Part shown: positions 25,681-37,437 of the stretch, in pieces
Numbering within the stretch: position 1 is the stretch's first letter
How the letters are laid out: each line of letters opens with the position of its first letter
Origin: Uloborus plumipes
Taxonomy: Eukaryota > Arthropoda > Arachnida > Araneae > Uloboridae
Direction: 5' to 3'
NCBI GenBank assembly: GCA_038373865.1
Contig: JAXGGA010004659.1
Coordinates: 1-64,000 of the forward strand
DNA: 64,000 nucleotides
Translations under genes and position numbers: made by a program
The notes under the pieces: generated by a model
Seen by the model: the letters and a program-made list of their open reading frames with translations, nothing else
Told to the model about the DNA's origin: nothing
Databases searched by the model: none

Positions 25681-26329
25681 ATAGTCCTCAAAGTATTAAC
25701 CATACAGAATTAGTTCAATGTTCAACGACTTCTTTCACTTAATTTATCAAAAATACTGTTTTTGTTTTAAATTCTAAGTATATTATCCTCCTTATCTTAG
25801 TATCATAAGAGCCATAATCACCAACTACTCTCTAAAATGGCGATTTAAGAAAAAAATGTCAAAGATAAAGATGTTTTTCGGGCATTGCTTGGAGTTGGAA
25901 AAATATTTGATTTGTGTGATATGAATAGATTGCATAAAAATATCGTTTGACTTTAGACAGTCCGTGATAAAACTGGACTGTGGACATGATAAATATATTT
26001 TTTTTGTCTTTGAAAGGCATCGGCTGTAAGGCATCATTTTTAATTATGGAATTTTTATTGTTTGTAGTAAAACTCCAACTTTGCTCAAGATATAGGGGTA
26101 AGGAAATGTGGGGCATAGTGAAACAGTTAAAGTAACTTACCTGTTTCAAAATGAATAAATTGGAAATTTGTTCTGAAACTTATTGCAGAAAGAGAGAATA
26201 TTGTATTTTTTACAACAATTTGCGTTGAAATTCAATTTTTCATTTTTGGTAATTCTTTTGTATCTTCAAAAAAAGATGGAAAATTTTCATCTCAATAAAC
26301 CATGAGGCAAAGTGAAAAATAAAATATTT

Positions 26330-26590
26330 TTGTAATAAGATTATTTTCATCAAATGAATGTGTAAATAAACAAATAGAAGAATTAATAATGAAAAAATGA
26401 AAAAAAAATGAATAATTGAATTAATAAATATATAAAAAAATAAATGCGTGAATAAAATAGAGAATGAACAAGAAAATAAGTTAATGAATGCATAAATAAT
26501 TGAATTAAAAAGTAAAAGAATAAATAAATCAATAAATGAAGAAATACGTATGAGATTTATTAAATAAATAAATAAGTAAACGAAGTGTAT
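26330..26590. repeat. AT-rich low-complexity (AATAAATG-like) tract
   Basis: Degenerate AATA/AATGAATA units. The 122-aa minus-strand ORF of Ile/Phe/Leu-rich sequence here is a product of this composition and is not a gene. Confidence 0.7.
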
Positions 26591-26599
26591 CATTTCACT

Positions 26600-29500
26600 T
26601 TGCCCCATTCATTTTACACTGCTTGAAAATTGCATTAATCATTTAAAATCAAAACATGTTTTATATGAACGAACTAAGTACTACATTGGACTTTAGTAGA
26701 TCTCAATTAGTACTTAAAAGGATAAATATAAAAATTTTATCATTTCATATAATAACAAGAAATATTTTTGAAAAATAACACGAATATTACAAGATGTCTA
26801 TCAAATTTTTAAAATGATTTGTATATTTTTTTTTGATTGGAATCAACTTAAAGTTAGAAACTTAGTCAAAGTATTGTTACATATGTGGTACTGCAAATTC
26901 TGAAAATACGTCAGTTTCGCTTTGCCCCACATCCCCTACTTACTGAGAAAGTTAATTGCATTTTAAATTTTTGAAGGGTGTTTTTTACCTTCAGCCAATC
27001 TAAAGTTTTAGTTTAAATTACTCATGAAGCAGTTGGATTAATAGTTAAAATAATAAAGCAAGAAGTGCGGAAAGCTCAAGCTGTGTTCTACTTCTTGCAG
27101 AGAAAATGTTTCAAAAATGGTTATAGTACATTTTAGGTATTAGTTAAATTTCATTCATGCATACTCATACGGAAAAAGTATATTTTGTCAAAAAAAATTG
27201 ATGTATCATTTCTGTACGAATGTTGCTTAAATTGCAAAAATGTCAAAAAAAAGCTCATTGCAAAACGTATATATAGTACTTTTATGGAAATATTAATGAT
27301 TCCGTTGAAGGGTGAAATATCACTTTTAAACTTCATAAACCATCCTGAATATAGTTGGAATGGACTATTATTTCTGAAAGTATTTTAATGGCAGTTTTGT
27401 TATAAAACGAAAAATATGTTAGTCAGATATGTTAGACCAAAGGTAACTTTTTTTTTAAACCGATTCGTTTTTTGTTTAAATTTGATATCACTAAATTTAT
27501 CGTAACTGATAGGTCAACTTGTGATAGTCTATACAATTTTAGAAAGAAAATTCAAATATATCTTGAACGTGAAATTAATTAAAGATCACATAAAAAATCA
27601 GCAATAAAAAATAAATTAACATAATTAACATTCTATTGAAAATGTACCTTACCCAATGAGAAAATTTTTATTTTTGACCATAACGATCGTAACTAAAATA
27701 TTTTCAACATTTTTATGCAACAGAATAATTCAAAAATACAGATAATTTTCCATTTCCAGCCTAAAATTAAATACGTACGTAACAGCAAATAGGCTAAGAA
27801 AAAAACTTCTTATTAGAGAAGCTTGCAATTAAAACCGAAACTTGAGATTTGTTTCAAGTTAGCATTTATGTCACGTCAGTCGCAGCAGTTTCTCTTTGAT
27901 TTAACGCTGCTGGGATGAAAAGATTGTGGCATAGCCAATTTTTTCACGCGCAAATTGACTCAAGAAAGTTGGCTAGTAACATTGATTACGGTAGGTGATT
28001 TTTAAATAGAATCTTTTTGACTTGACGACGAATTCCAGATCGTACAAGAAAAACAAGTGTTTTAACTTAAGAACCGAGAATTTATTACCCTCCAACTGAT
28101 CATAATAAATCCCCTTATGTGTCAAGATATATTTCACGCTACAGAATTTATGTCATGCATGCAGCAGAACGTAATGAGAGGAGCTCGGTTGGGAGGTCAC
28201 TGTGACCTCTAAAAATTTACTTGTTCAGCAAATTTCGTCAACATTGCAACATACCAATTATTTTTAATATTGTTTTATTGGTGCTTAATGTCTTTTTAAT
28301 ACATGTATGTATCTACACTAGCAAATGTTATTCTTCTTTTTTAACTTTCGATAAAATTCGAAGATTCATTCGGAAGGAGTTTCATTCAGAGTTTCATTGA
28401 GAATTCAACCGACTAAAACTTCCTTCGTTGGTTTCTGTTATTCCCTGAACATAACGTATAGCATTCATGAAGCATAATTCGTTAAAGAAACTATAGTGTC
28501 TGACTTGACTTATGTAGGGAAAATAATAACTAGAACATAGTGTACGCCCCATTGATATTTGAAAAATACATACTTAAAATTGTATTTAATAATGCTTTTA
28601 GTTAAAAATAAATCAAAGGAATGGGGCCCTATCAATTAAGAAGGATAGAGAAAACGACGACAACAAAAATTTAAATTTTACCACTTCACTTTCAATTAAC
28701 ACTTTTATTACATTTTGCCTCACAGATTTTGCAGTAGCATAAACATAAAATATACTAACCTGCTCCTATAGTAACCTACATTGTAAAGATTCTTTTTTCC
28801 ACGATGTCTGCGAAAAAAAGTTGGAAAATGCTTTTAAATTAAAATAGAAAATGTAATATTTATCTGAATAATTATATAAATTTTGCCCAACTCCATTCTC
28901 CATATCGCACACTTCTTATTTTATTTAGGATTTTTAGAAACAGAACCAACAATGAGCTGTCTGTGAGTTTCAATTTCTTTTAAATAAAAGATGAATGTTT
29001 AAATATCAAAATTTAAAAAAGTTTTTCTTGTAAGCGCAAAGATATGAATTCAAAAAATAGTTTTTTTTTCTTTGTTAAAGTTTATTGCATATTTAATATT
29101 AGAACAGTGAAATAATTTTGCAAATGCAGCCCATTTTTCAAATACTCTACTTAATATGAAACCTTGTTTACTTCATAAAAAACTAAAGGAACTTAATAAA
29201 AGGGAAGTTTTATCGAATATAAGAATATACATTTTTTGTAATAATGCATGGTTTTTTCGTGTGTTTACTTCTTTTATTTATTTCTTATTTATTTTTTTTC
29301 TGGCAATAAAAATGCGATAGATTATTTACAGTTCATCATCTCGTAATTATTGTTTCGTTATTTTATTGCTTGCATGAATTTTAAAGCGACAATTTCAAAT
29401 CTTCTAATATTTCTTGACTCAGCTTAAGGTGCAAATATTTCAATGTCAAGCAGCTGCTCACAGAAAAAAAGTGTCCTTGAAGAAGCAAAAGCTTTTCAAA

Positions 29501-31149
29501 GGTGACATTTCTTTTCCTCAGATATTCGAAGACATACAGCTTAGTCAGAAGGAATATTAATTATTTTGAATCCAAATCAAGTAATGTCATAGCAAATAAG
29601 CAATGAGCTTATTGTTGTCTTTTAAAAGTGATATTAAAGACTCTAAAATATTTGCCTGTGTTTCAGTACGTTGGCAACGAGGAATTTACTGAACAATCGT
29701 GGATTCAATTCCTTGCAATTAATTTTTTAATATTATATAACGAAATATTAGATTTATTTCACTTATTTCAAGTCATTTAGTTAAAACTTCTCTAATATGT
29801 AGGTATTCGTTTCATGTGCACATTATTTACAATTTATTTTATTTTATTTCATAATTAAGCTATTAACAAATATAGTTTTTAAAGAAATTTCTATTTATTA
29901 ACTTTGGCCACAAAAGATGATACCGTTTTGGCTTAAAACTGACCAAAATTCATGATTTGATACTGATTGTTAAATATTGATTTAATATCGTGAAATTATA
30001 TTACATTACTGTTATTGTAACATTTGCTATTGTTTAGTAATTTAAATATATATATATATAATATTAACAAGAAATGAATACATCATACATATTGGAGACG
30101 TTATAAATAAATGATTTAAATGAAACAAATAAATCTAATAATTCAGTATACAATGTTAAAAAGTGAAATCTTAAAAACACTAAAAAGTGTTTAAAATGAA
30201 GTCTACGAGTGGTATGGTAACATTCGTAGTTTACTTTTAACAGCCACAATTGTCTTTATCAATAGAACTATTTCATATTGTTCGGAGTATTTGTTGTTAA
30301 AGTAAAAATTTCCAAAATCTATTGTCATAAATGCAAATTTATTTTCTAGGAAAATTAATTTAGAGGAGAAAAAATTATAACTGAAATTCAAGTTAGAAGT
30401 TCACAAAAACTCTCTTAAGTGAGTCAGAACTATTAAAGTTACAGTCAGTATGAAAAAGAAAGCCGCTTTACTCGTCAACTTGCAGTTTCTCCTAAACAAA
30501 CAATAACTTGCAGAGATACAACGCAATGTTACAGCAAATAATTTTAAGAGCAATAACTGTCATTTTTATGTTTACCAAACTTTATTAGCTATAATCTGTA
30601 TAACACATATTGAAAAACTGTAAACTAGTGTTGAAATTTAAAAACTTAGTACATATTTTATCGAGAAGGGTATTTATTTTGTACAGTAAAAACTTCATTA
30701 ATATTTTGGTAAAGTTATTTAGAGCTCTATATCTTTCGCTTGTTTTTAGACATGGACTTACATCACCGAAGATGTATATGAAATGCAAATTAAAGTAAAG
30801 TCGCAGGATTCATTTTTTTTTAAATATCTGGATAAAAGAGCTCAAAGAATAAGCAAAATTAGAGAGAAATAAAATGAAAAGTAAAAATTTGACTACATGT
30901 TGGGGTAAGCTGGAAAGTATACAAAAATGCATTTTCATAAATTGCTAATGACTCAATTGACTTGTTGCAAAACACATGTTACATTAATTTCTCTACAATT
31001 TCTTATATTACGATTAATTAATTTCGAACTATAATTGAGAAAACACGCACACAACGCTACGGGCTTGACAGATGAATTTTTATATCGTTGATCAAAGTTT
31101 TAGTAAACCTAATCTCCCTTCAATGTGTTCAAATACTTTCATATATAGG
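26600..31149. other. Intergenic, no gene seen
   Basis: AT-rich DNA with scattered short ORFs lacking any recognisable domain. It includes a (TA)n run near 30045-30062 and a 65-bp palindrome-family fragment at 28188-28252. Confidence 0.4.
28188..28252. repeat. Fragment of the 16.5-19.3 kb palindrome family
   Basis: GGGAGGTCACTGTGACCTC followed by AAAAATTTAC, CAAATTTCGTC and ATTGCAACAT occurs in the same order as inside the palindrome arms near 17428-17510. The core AGGTCACTGTGACCT is itself a perfect 15-base inverted repeat. Confidence 0.55.
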
Positions 31150-31311
31150 CAGGGACGGTATTTCACGTTTTCCGGGGGGGGGGGGGCAAAGGATCGAAAC
31201 TTCTTTGGAAAACATAAAAAACCACAGCCACTTATATATAAATACATTGATTTCTCAAAGTCGGGGGGGGGGAGAATTGATCCCAGATGACCCCCCTAAA
31301 TGACGGGCCTG
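31150..31311. mobile_element. hAT-like MITE family A, copy 2 (162 bp)
   Basis: Begins CAGGGACGG and ends ACGGGCCTG. Flanks TATATAGG and CATATAGG are an 8-bp duplication with one change. It has the same orientation as copy 1. Confidence 0.85.
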
Positions 31312-34113
31312 CATATAGGAATGCAGTAAGGTGGATAGATCTAACTCATGAATTTGTTCAGCGGCTCAGAAAGTAGCTTATTAAAAGCTCGAAAAAGATG
31401 CGGCATAACTTAAAATTTTGATTCGTAGTTATGGTTGAGTTTTGATAACAAATTTATGCAAACAGATCAGCTTTTTACTTCTTTAGAAATATGCATTTTT
31501 TACCCAGCTTCCTAGAACCTAGACTACTGCAGTTTTATTTTATAGTACAGCTAGTTATAATTTTGATCTGTTTTGGCTTTTGACGTTTCAGACTAAGGAG
31601 AAAAAATTTGACTTTTCTGAGTTGCTTTCTTTTTGTATTTTATGAAGAAATTATAACTAGAATAAAGTTGTTTATAATACAAAATATTATTTTGAGAAGA
31701 GATAACTTTTAAAAAAGGATACTTTAAGAAATGGCAAACTTACTAGAAAATCTCTTGAAAACTGCTGTCTGCGCCTTAAGATCGAACGTAACGTTTCAGT
31801 TCGTTTTATAAACGTTCTAAACATTTGGACGACAATTTTAACACGTTTATGAAACTTTTGAACATTATGTGTGACCCGAGCTTAGATATTGAGAAAACAT
31901 AACGCCATATTGAATGAAAACCATTTTAGAGGACATGGTCTCACTTTCATGGACTGTTAGTGGGTTAATAAGTATAAAACTGAAAATGATCATATTAAGT
32001 TGTTAAATTGCAACTAAAAAAATATTGCGAGACATGAGAATGTCTATCAAAAAGAAGAGAAATAAATGCAGCAAGACTAAAAAGATTTTTTTTTTTTTTT
32101 GGAATGTTGTAGTTGAGCTATTTTAACATTTCCATGGGAAAATATGTAAAATAATCTATAATATATTCATTGATTACTTTAACCTTACAAGCAACTATTT
32201 CATTAATGCAATGGTTTTTCGTCATACTTTAACTTTTGTAGAGATTCTGTATAATGAATATCCTGTTACTTCAATTTAAGCAACAATGAACACAAATACA
32301 TTTTAAGACAATTATGCGAATTATTTTCCCACTGCTACGAGTAGCAAGCCTAAAAAAAGTGTCGTGTAAAAGGGTAGCAGGAGTTGGGAATCCATCTTCA
32401 CTGAATGGCCACTATCAATAAAGCAGTTGGGCAAAAGGTTGCACTACTAGAGCCTTAAGGGAAACTATTCAATACTTGCTGAACAACTTGTTATTAATCA
32501 TACCAAAAACTAAAATAAATGTTACTTAATATCAGCCAAATCTAACAATAACACTAAGATGCTACCGCCACAGTGATTTCAATTATGCTAATTGAAAATT
32601 TTCGTTCTTCAATATTTTGTTGTGAATTTTACATGATAGGTAAGGTATTTTAAAATTTTTCAGAAAGGCCACAGTACTCATCTTTGGGGAAAGGTCGACA
32701 TAAGTATTTAATATGCTTATCAAAAGTCATAAATGAATATGAACAACACAGAAAGCTGCAATAGATTTCAAAGTATGGTTTCTGGAAGAAAAATTAAGCT
32801 TACAACAAATTGTTTTAAACTTACTCAACAACTTTTTAAAAATAGTTTTAAAAAAATGTATGTATATAAATAATTAATAATTGCATCCATCAAAATGTTA
32901 TTGCTTTGTAAACTATATGAATGGTTAAAACAATAATAAAATAATAATGACGACAATAAAGCAAAACGAAAACGTAATTCACACTACTGATTATGATTCT
33001 TGAAAGAAACAAACTAACTATAATTAAATATTTCTAATGTACTGGTTTCATAGGACAATTGGACAATGCTAAGTTTTCTAACAGCTAAAAGTAAGTATGT
33101 TTATAAAATTCATAAATGGAAACACAGTGTGTTATATTTCATAAATTTCAAAGAAAAAGTCTTGAACAGTAAGATTGAAATTGATTTTTGAAATAAACAG
33201 ATTCAGAAAACGCACGAATGTATGGACAAAACTTTAAGGCATTGCTTAAATACTTAATTACTTAGCAAAACAAAATATAGTGCACAAATTTTATAGAGTA
33301 GTTTGCTACTTTGAATTATTTTATCGCTATTTTTTTAAGCAGGTTTGTTTTTCAACATTAAAAAGGCAACTTATTATAAGATAACTTATTATTATTTTTA
33401 TCTTGTAAAAAGTTCGATGATTGAAGGTTTTTTTGAAGGTATTTTAACTGAATTTTTAAAACATTCAAGGTTTTCGAAATGAAAGACTGATTAAAAAGCC
33501 TTCATAAATGTGAAATTTCAATTTATTTTTAAATATCTATGATATAATACTCTTACTATACTTTTTAAGTGAATTAAAGTCTAAAGAGAAATATCAAGTT
33601 TGTAGTGGCAATATTCATTTGAAATTCAGATCAAAGTAACTATGTATTATCTGAAAAAATAAATAAGTTGAAGTTTTTAAAAATTTGTTTTTGTATCAAA
33701 ACTGATTTTCATAACTATCGTCAATTATTGTCACAATAAGGCACCTTTATAAAAATATATAATCTTTCAATTCATGCATTATAGACTTGATCAAAAATAT
33801 GTAATTACAAATGGCATTAGTGAATAAATAATTTGCTCTATATTGATTACTTTTGATAATTTCGAAGCACCATTAACACATTTTTATGTATATAAGATAT
33901 AAAGCATTTTTCTTAAATAATTTTACTCAATACATTTTTAATACTCACTATTAACAAGTAAAACCTTACAAATTATCACAAATTACAAAAGAGTCTTTTA
34001 TAACTATATAATGACTGAAAAGACATATGAAATAAATAGTCATTTTTTAAATAATTGCACAAAATATAAATAAAATGAACTTTCTTACATATTTGCCAGA
34101 ATTGTTTCTTTAT
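31312..34113. other. 3' flank of the PPP1R3 gene, no other gene seen
   Basis: AT-rich sequence, part of which should be the 3' UTR of the gene on the minus strand. A minus-strand AATAAA is present at 33527-33522, about 590 nt after the stop codon. It is a candidate poly(A) signal but not a firm one in sequence this AT-rich. Confidence 0.4.
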
Positions 34114-36204
34114 CTACCAAAATTGATGGGCCCATGTAGGACTAGTACTTGGAGAGCTGCGTACGTCGCTATAGTACCCAAGACAATAATTTTCTCCCTT
34201 ATTATTGTCCCAATATTCTTTCCCATTGACTTGGTAACGTAACGCGAATTTCACATTTTTGTGAAAAGGTGATAAAAATATATTAAAAGAAAAAGCATCC
34301 GTGTCATCTTGTGTCGACCCAGCGACGTAAGATGCATCAATGTCATTGGAAGATGCCCAATCGTTGACACTATATCTGGCAACAACCCTCTTCTTATAAC
34401 CCCAGTTCATGACTCTACAAGTACACTGAATACTCAAATCTGACACAGTCACCGACTCCAGGCAAATACCCTGTGCGTGAACTCTGTCTTTAAAATCCGA
34501 CATCAGACCAGGGACAGAGAACATCGGGTACAGAGAATTAAAACCAGCTGCTGACTTGAAGACTGAGTCACCACTCTGAGTGCTTGGGAGGACAACTACC
34601 TCGTTAGTTGGTGTCGGTTTGTCATCATCACTCAGGACAAGATCAATGTAAGCTGAAGAAGGTATGTTCGGCAAGTCACTAGGCATAATGTGACGGACAT
34701 CTTCCAAATCTAAGCCTAGGACATCAGCAAAACGAACGATTTTTTTCCTACTTGGTGTGCCTGGTGGCGTTTTGCCTGTTTTAAGAGAAGTGCTTCGAGA
34801 AATCATTGGACGGTCTTCAATAAAAACGTGAAGGCTACTTTTGGGAGAATCACTTTTGCCTTCTGATTCAGTTAAGGAACTTGTTGATGAATCTTCTGTT
34901 ATCTCAATCGAAACCATAGTTTTAAGTTTTGGACTAGATTTATCACATTCAATTGTTTCTTCAATACTTTCCCTTCCACCTGAATATTCTAGCACATGTA
35001 ATTCGTCTTCATCAACTTCTACATTTGTTGTATCCTCCAAATCTTTGCATTTGATATTTTTTGGAAAAACAGTTTTGGGGAAAGTAGTTCTTTTTTCAGT
35101 TCTGTCATTGTATTCTGTTTCATCTAATAAAGGATATTCATTTTCATTATTTTCGCCAGTTTCTGCGGATTTGAAATTTTTAAAAGTAAGAGAGCTTATG
35201 TCATTAATGCTACTTAGCAACTCGTTGGAAAAATTTTCTTCTCGATCATTGTCAGAAAATCGAATTTGATTGGATTGCTTAGTTTTCATTTTAATAGTAT
35301 TTAAAGAACATGAATCTTCATGGTTAAGGCTTCCAGAGTCTAGTCCGCAATTTTCTAACTGCTCGTTAAAATTAAAATTTATGTTGGTTTCAGATATGTC
35401 TGACATTGAGTTACCGTCGGATACATCATTCTCTGATGCCTTGTCATTGTCAGATTTACCCACGCAGTAATCTCCAGAGTGGCAAAGCTGTTCAGAAGAC
35501 ACCAGAGAAATGTCTGTCATTGACTTACCATTTAACAGATTCTCTTCCGTTGCACTGTCACCAAGGTATTCGTCAACGAGAGAATTTTCAGGGTGGTAAA
35601 GCTGTTCTGAAGACACCATAGGAGTTTCTGATATTGACTTACCATCCGACAGGTTACCTTCCGTTGCATTGTTACCGGGAGATTTGTCCACGCGATAACT
35701 CTCAGGATGGTAAAGCTCTTCCGAAGACACCAGATCCTTTCCAGAGTCATGATTGCAGATATCTGAGTCATTAACATCCATGTCCCCACTCTGACACTTT
35801 TGACAGTTCGAGCCCTGAGTGTGTCCGTCCGCGTGGCCCATTTCCACCGCGTGCTTCTGATCTGTCAAAGTGCCGTCCTCGCTGACGTCGTAGAAGACCT
35901 CGGTTGCGTCATCGGCAACGTGCTGCTGGAGCAGCTCGTAGAGCTTAGCACGGCCGGCCACCGTGGCCGCCGAGCTGTTCGGATATCGAACAATCGATTC
36001 CTCGTCTTCGATCGGGGAGGGAGAGGCATCGAAGTACAGATCATCTTCCTCATCAGGCGCCGACATCCCATCTCCACCGGAAGCCTCTCCACCGACCCAC
36101 GTGCACGGCCATATCCTGCTGTTCAAAGCTCGAGCTAAAGCTTCCGCCTTGAGCCGGCAGCTACTCAAGCTGCAAGCGCTCACAGAACTGTTATTTCTCA
36201 GCAT
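34114..36204 (-). CDS. PP1 glycogen-targeting regulatory subunit (PPP1R3 family)
   Basis: A 696-residue uninterrupted frame. Proteins of this family bring protein phosphatase 1 to glycogen, where it dephosphorylates glycogen synthase and phosphorylase. The PP1-docking RVxF-type motif is seen in SRKKIVRFAD (residues 485-494). The C-terminal CBM21 carbohydrate-binding domain spans about 562-675: DFKDRVHAQGICLES, a YSVNDWASS segment, a DAFSFNIFL segment and the YWDNNKGENY signature. Residues 50-470 are acidic, Ser-rich and probably disordered, with three 38-residue repeats (158-271). An in-frame TAG 12 nt upstream supports the first ATG within this exon; Met47 (GMSAPDEEDD) is an alternative start. 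The coding region has no introns, as in many animal PPP1R3 genes. Which vertebrate paralogue it corresponds to cannot be said. Confidence 0.93.
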   Translation of the reverse strand: MLRNNSSVSACSLSSCRLKAEALARALNSRIWPCTWVGGEASGGDGMSAPDEEDDLYFDASPSPIEDEESIVRYPNSSAATVAGRAKLYELLQQHVADDATEVFYDVSEDGTLTDQKHAVEMGHADGHTQGSNCQKCQSGDMDVNDSDICNHDSGKDLVSSEELYHPESYRVDKSPGNNATEGNLSDGKSISETPMVSSEQLYHPENSLVDEYLGDSATEENLLNGKSMTDISLVSSEQLCHSGDYCVGKSDNDKASENDVSDGNSMSDISETNINFNFNEQLENCGLDSGSLNHEDSCSLNTIKMKTKQSNQIRFSDNDREENFSNELLSSINDISSLTFKNFKSAETGENNENEYPLLDETEYNDRTEKRTTFPKTVFPKNIKCKDLEDTTNVEVDEDELHVLEYSGGRESIEETIECDKSSPKLKTMVSIEITEDSSTSSLTESEGKSDSPKSSLHVFIEDRPMISRSTSLKTGKTPPGTPSRKKIVRFADVLGLDLEDVRHIMPSDLPNIPSSAYIDLVLSDDDKPTPTNEVVVLPSTQSGDSVFKSAAGFNSLYPMFSVPGLMSDFKDRVHAQGICLESVTVSDLSIQCTCRVMNWGYKKRVVARYSVNDWASSNDIDASYVAGSTQDDTDAFSFNIFLSPFHKNVKFALRYQVNGKEYWDNNKGENYCLGYYSDVRSSPSTSPTWAHQFW
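35392..35733 (-). repeat. Three 114-bp in-frame tandem repeats in the PPP1R3 gene
   Basis: Residues 158-195, 196-233 and 234-271 align as (L/M)VSSE(E/Q)LYHPE..., then an acidic Asn/Thr-rich part, then (S/L)(D/N)GKS(I/M)(S/T)(E/D). The third unit is the most diverged (LCHSGD for LYHPE). The period is exactly 38 codons. Confidence 0.9.
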
Positions 36205-36480
36205 CAGCGCAATCTAGCAGCGCAAACAGCATCGAATTGATAACACACCACCAAAAAGTTCAAGCGCACATATGAAAAGAAAGAAACCAGGTGAGAGCAA
36301 ACTCTCGTCTGACGCTTTTGACGGAGAGCGAGAGAGAGAGAGAAGGGATTCCTATCCCGACCTTCAACGTCCTTCATGAGGAGTGATTTGCTCTTGAAAA
36401 TGTTCTTTTGATGTCGGCGCGGCTGCCGTTAGATGGCGTTGTGTTGCATCAGCACGCACTCGCTCGGTGGAGTTTTCCCC
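36205..36480 (-). promoter_or_regulatory. 5' UTR and likely promoter of the PPP1R3 gene
   Basis: This stretch is richer in G+C and CpG than its surroundings. It contains a (GA)n tract at 36324-36344, a common promoter-proximal element in arthropods, and CTCTTGAAAATGTTCTTT at 36391-36408. A start site cannot be placed from sequence alone. The inference rests on position and base composition. Confidence 0.45.
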
Positions 36481-37404
36481 TTGTCTAATTTTAACTGTGC
36501 CTTTTTATCTTTTCGCAGTTTTTGATCTCAACTTCACATATTTTTTCTGTTAAGTTGCAAAAGTTTCTTTACCTTGAACTTGAAAGGTTACAATGAAAAA
36601 TAATTGCATTGAATTGAAAATTGAAATGCAATTTGAAATACAAGAAATTCTCTTTTTAAAGGATCATGAAAAAAAAGAAAAAGGAAAATATTAACTTTTT
36701 AAAATCGAATATTTTTATATATCCTTAGCAACAAAAACTAACGAGGTTTAGTAAAAAATAAGAAGACTACAGCTCTGACATATTTGCTTTTTCAATAAAT
36801 AAACTGCTAGCTATAATAAAAATATTAATATTTCTAGATTTTCTCATTTATCTTTAATTTCAGCGATCTTCTACGGTACAACGATAATTTCTTTAATAAC
36901 ATTGTTGCTTTTTTCTTGTCTCTGTTTCAGACTCGAAAATGTTCGCAATATTTTAATTAAAGTACAACTAAATAAATTCAGTTACAAATTGCAATTTTTG
37001 TAGATGTAATTCAACTTTGAATGTAAACAGAAGTTTTCATGACTTATTGCAATTAAACATGCACCATTGGAGATACTTACTGCAAAAGCCCTCTACGAAC
37101 ACACACCTTTTGTCTCAGAAAAGTACACTCTTTACTTTTCAATAAGAAATGTCAAGATTTTATCAGAGCGTTGAATGCAAAATTTAATTGCAATAATTTT
37201 TATTTGAAAATAGAGAGATCTTCTCAAAACAATCTACACTAGGGAAATTGTTTACGAAGGGTTAAAATTAGCATTACGATGAAGTAGCAAAATTCAAACA
37301 TACAAAATCTAGCTGCAGCCCTTAGTCCTGGCTTAGGGGCGGTAAATTACTGCTCAATACAATCTCTCTCTTTCTCTCTCTCTCTTTCTCTCTCTCTCTT
37401 TCTT

Positions 37405-37437
<33 letters not shown>

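Noticed and set aside
26240..26608. 122-aa minus-strand hydrophobic ORF
   Set aside because: It covers an AATAAATG-type low-complexity tract; the hydrophobicity is a composition effect.
34841..35269. 142-aa plus-strand ORF
   Set aside because: It lies wholly antisense to the PPP1R3 coding sequence; its Ser/Leu-rich content is the reverse reading of acidic codons.
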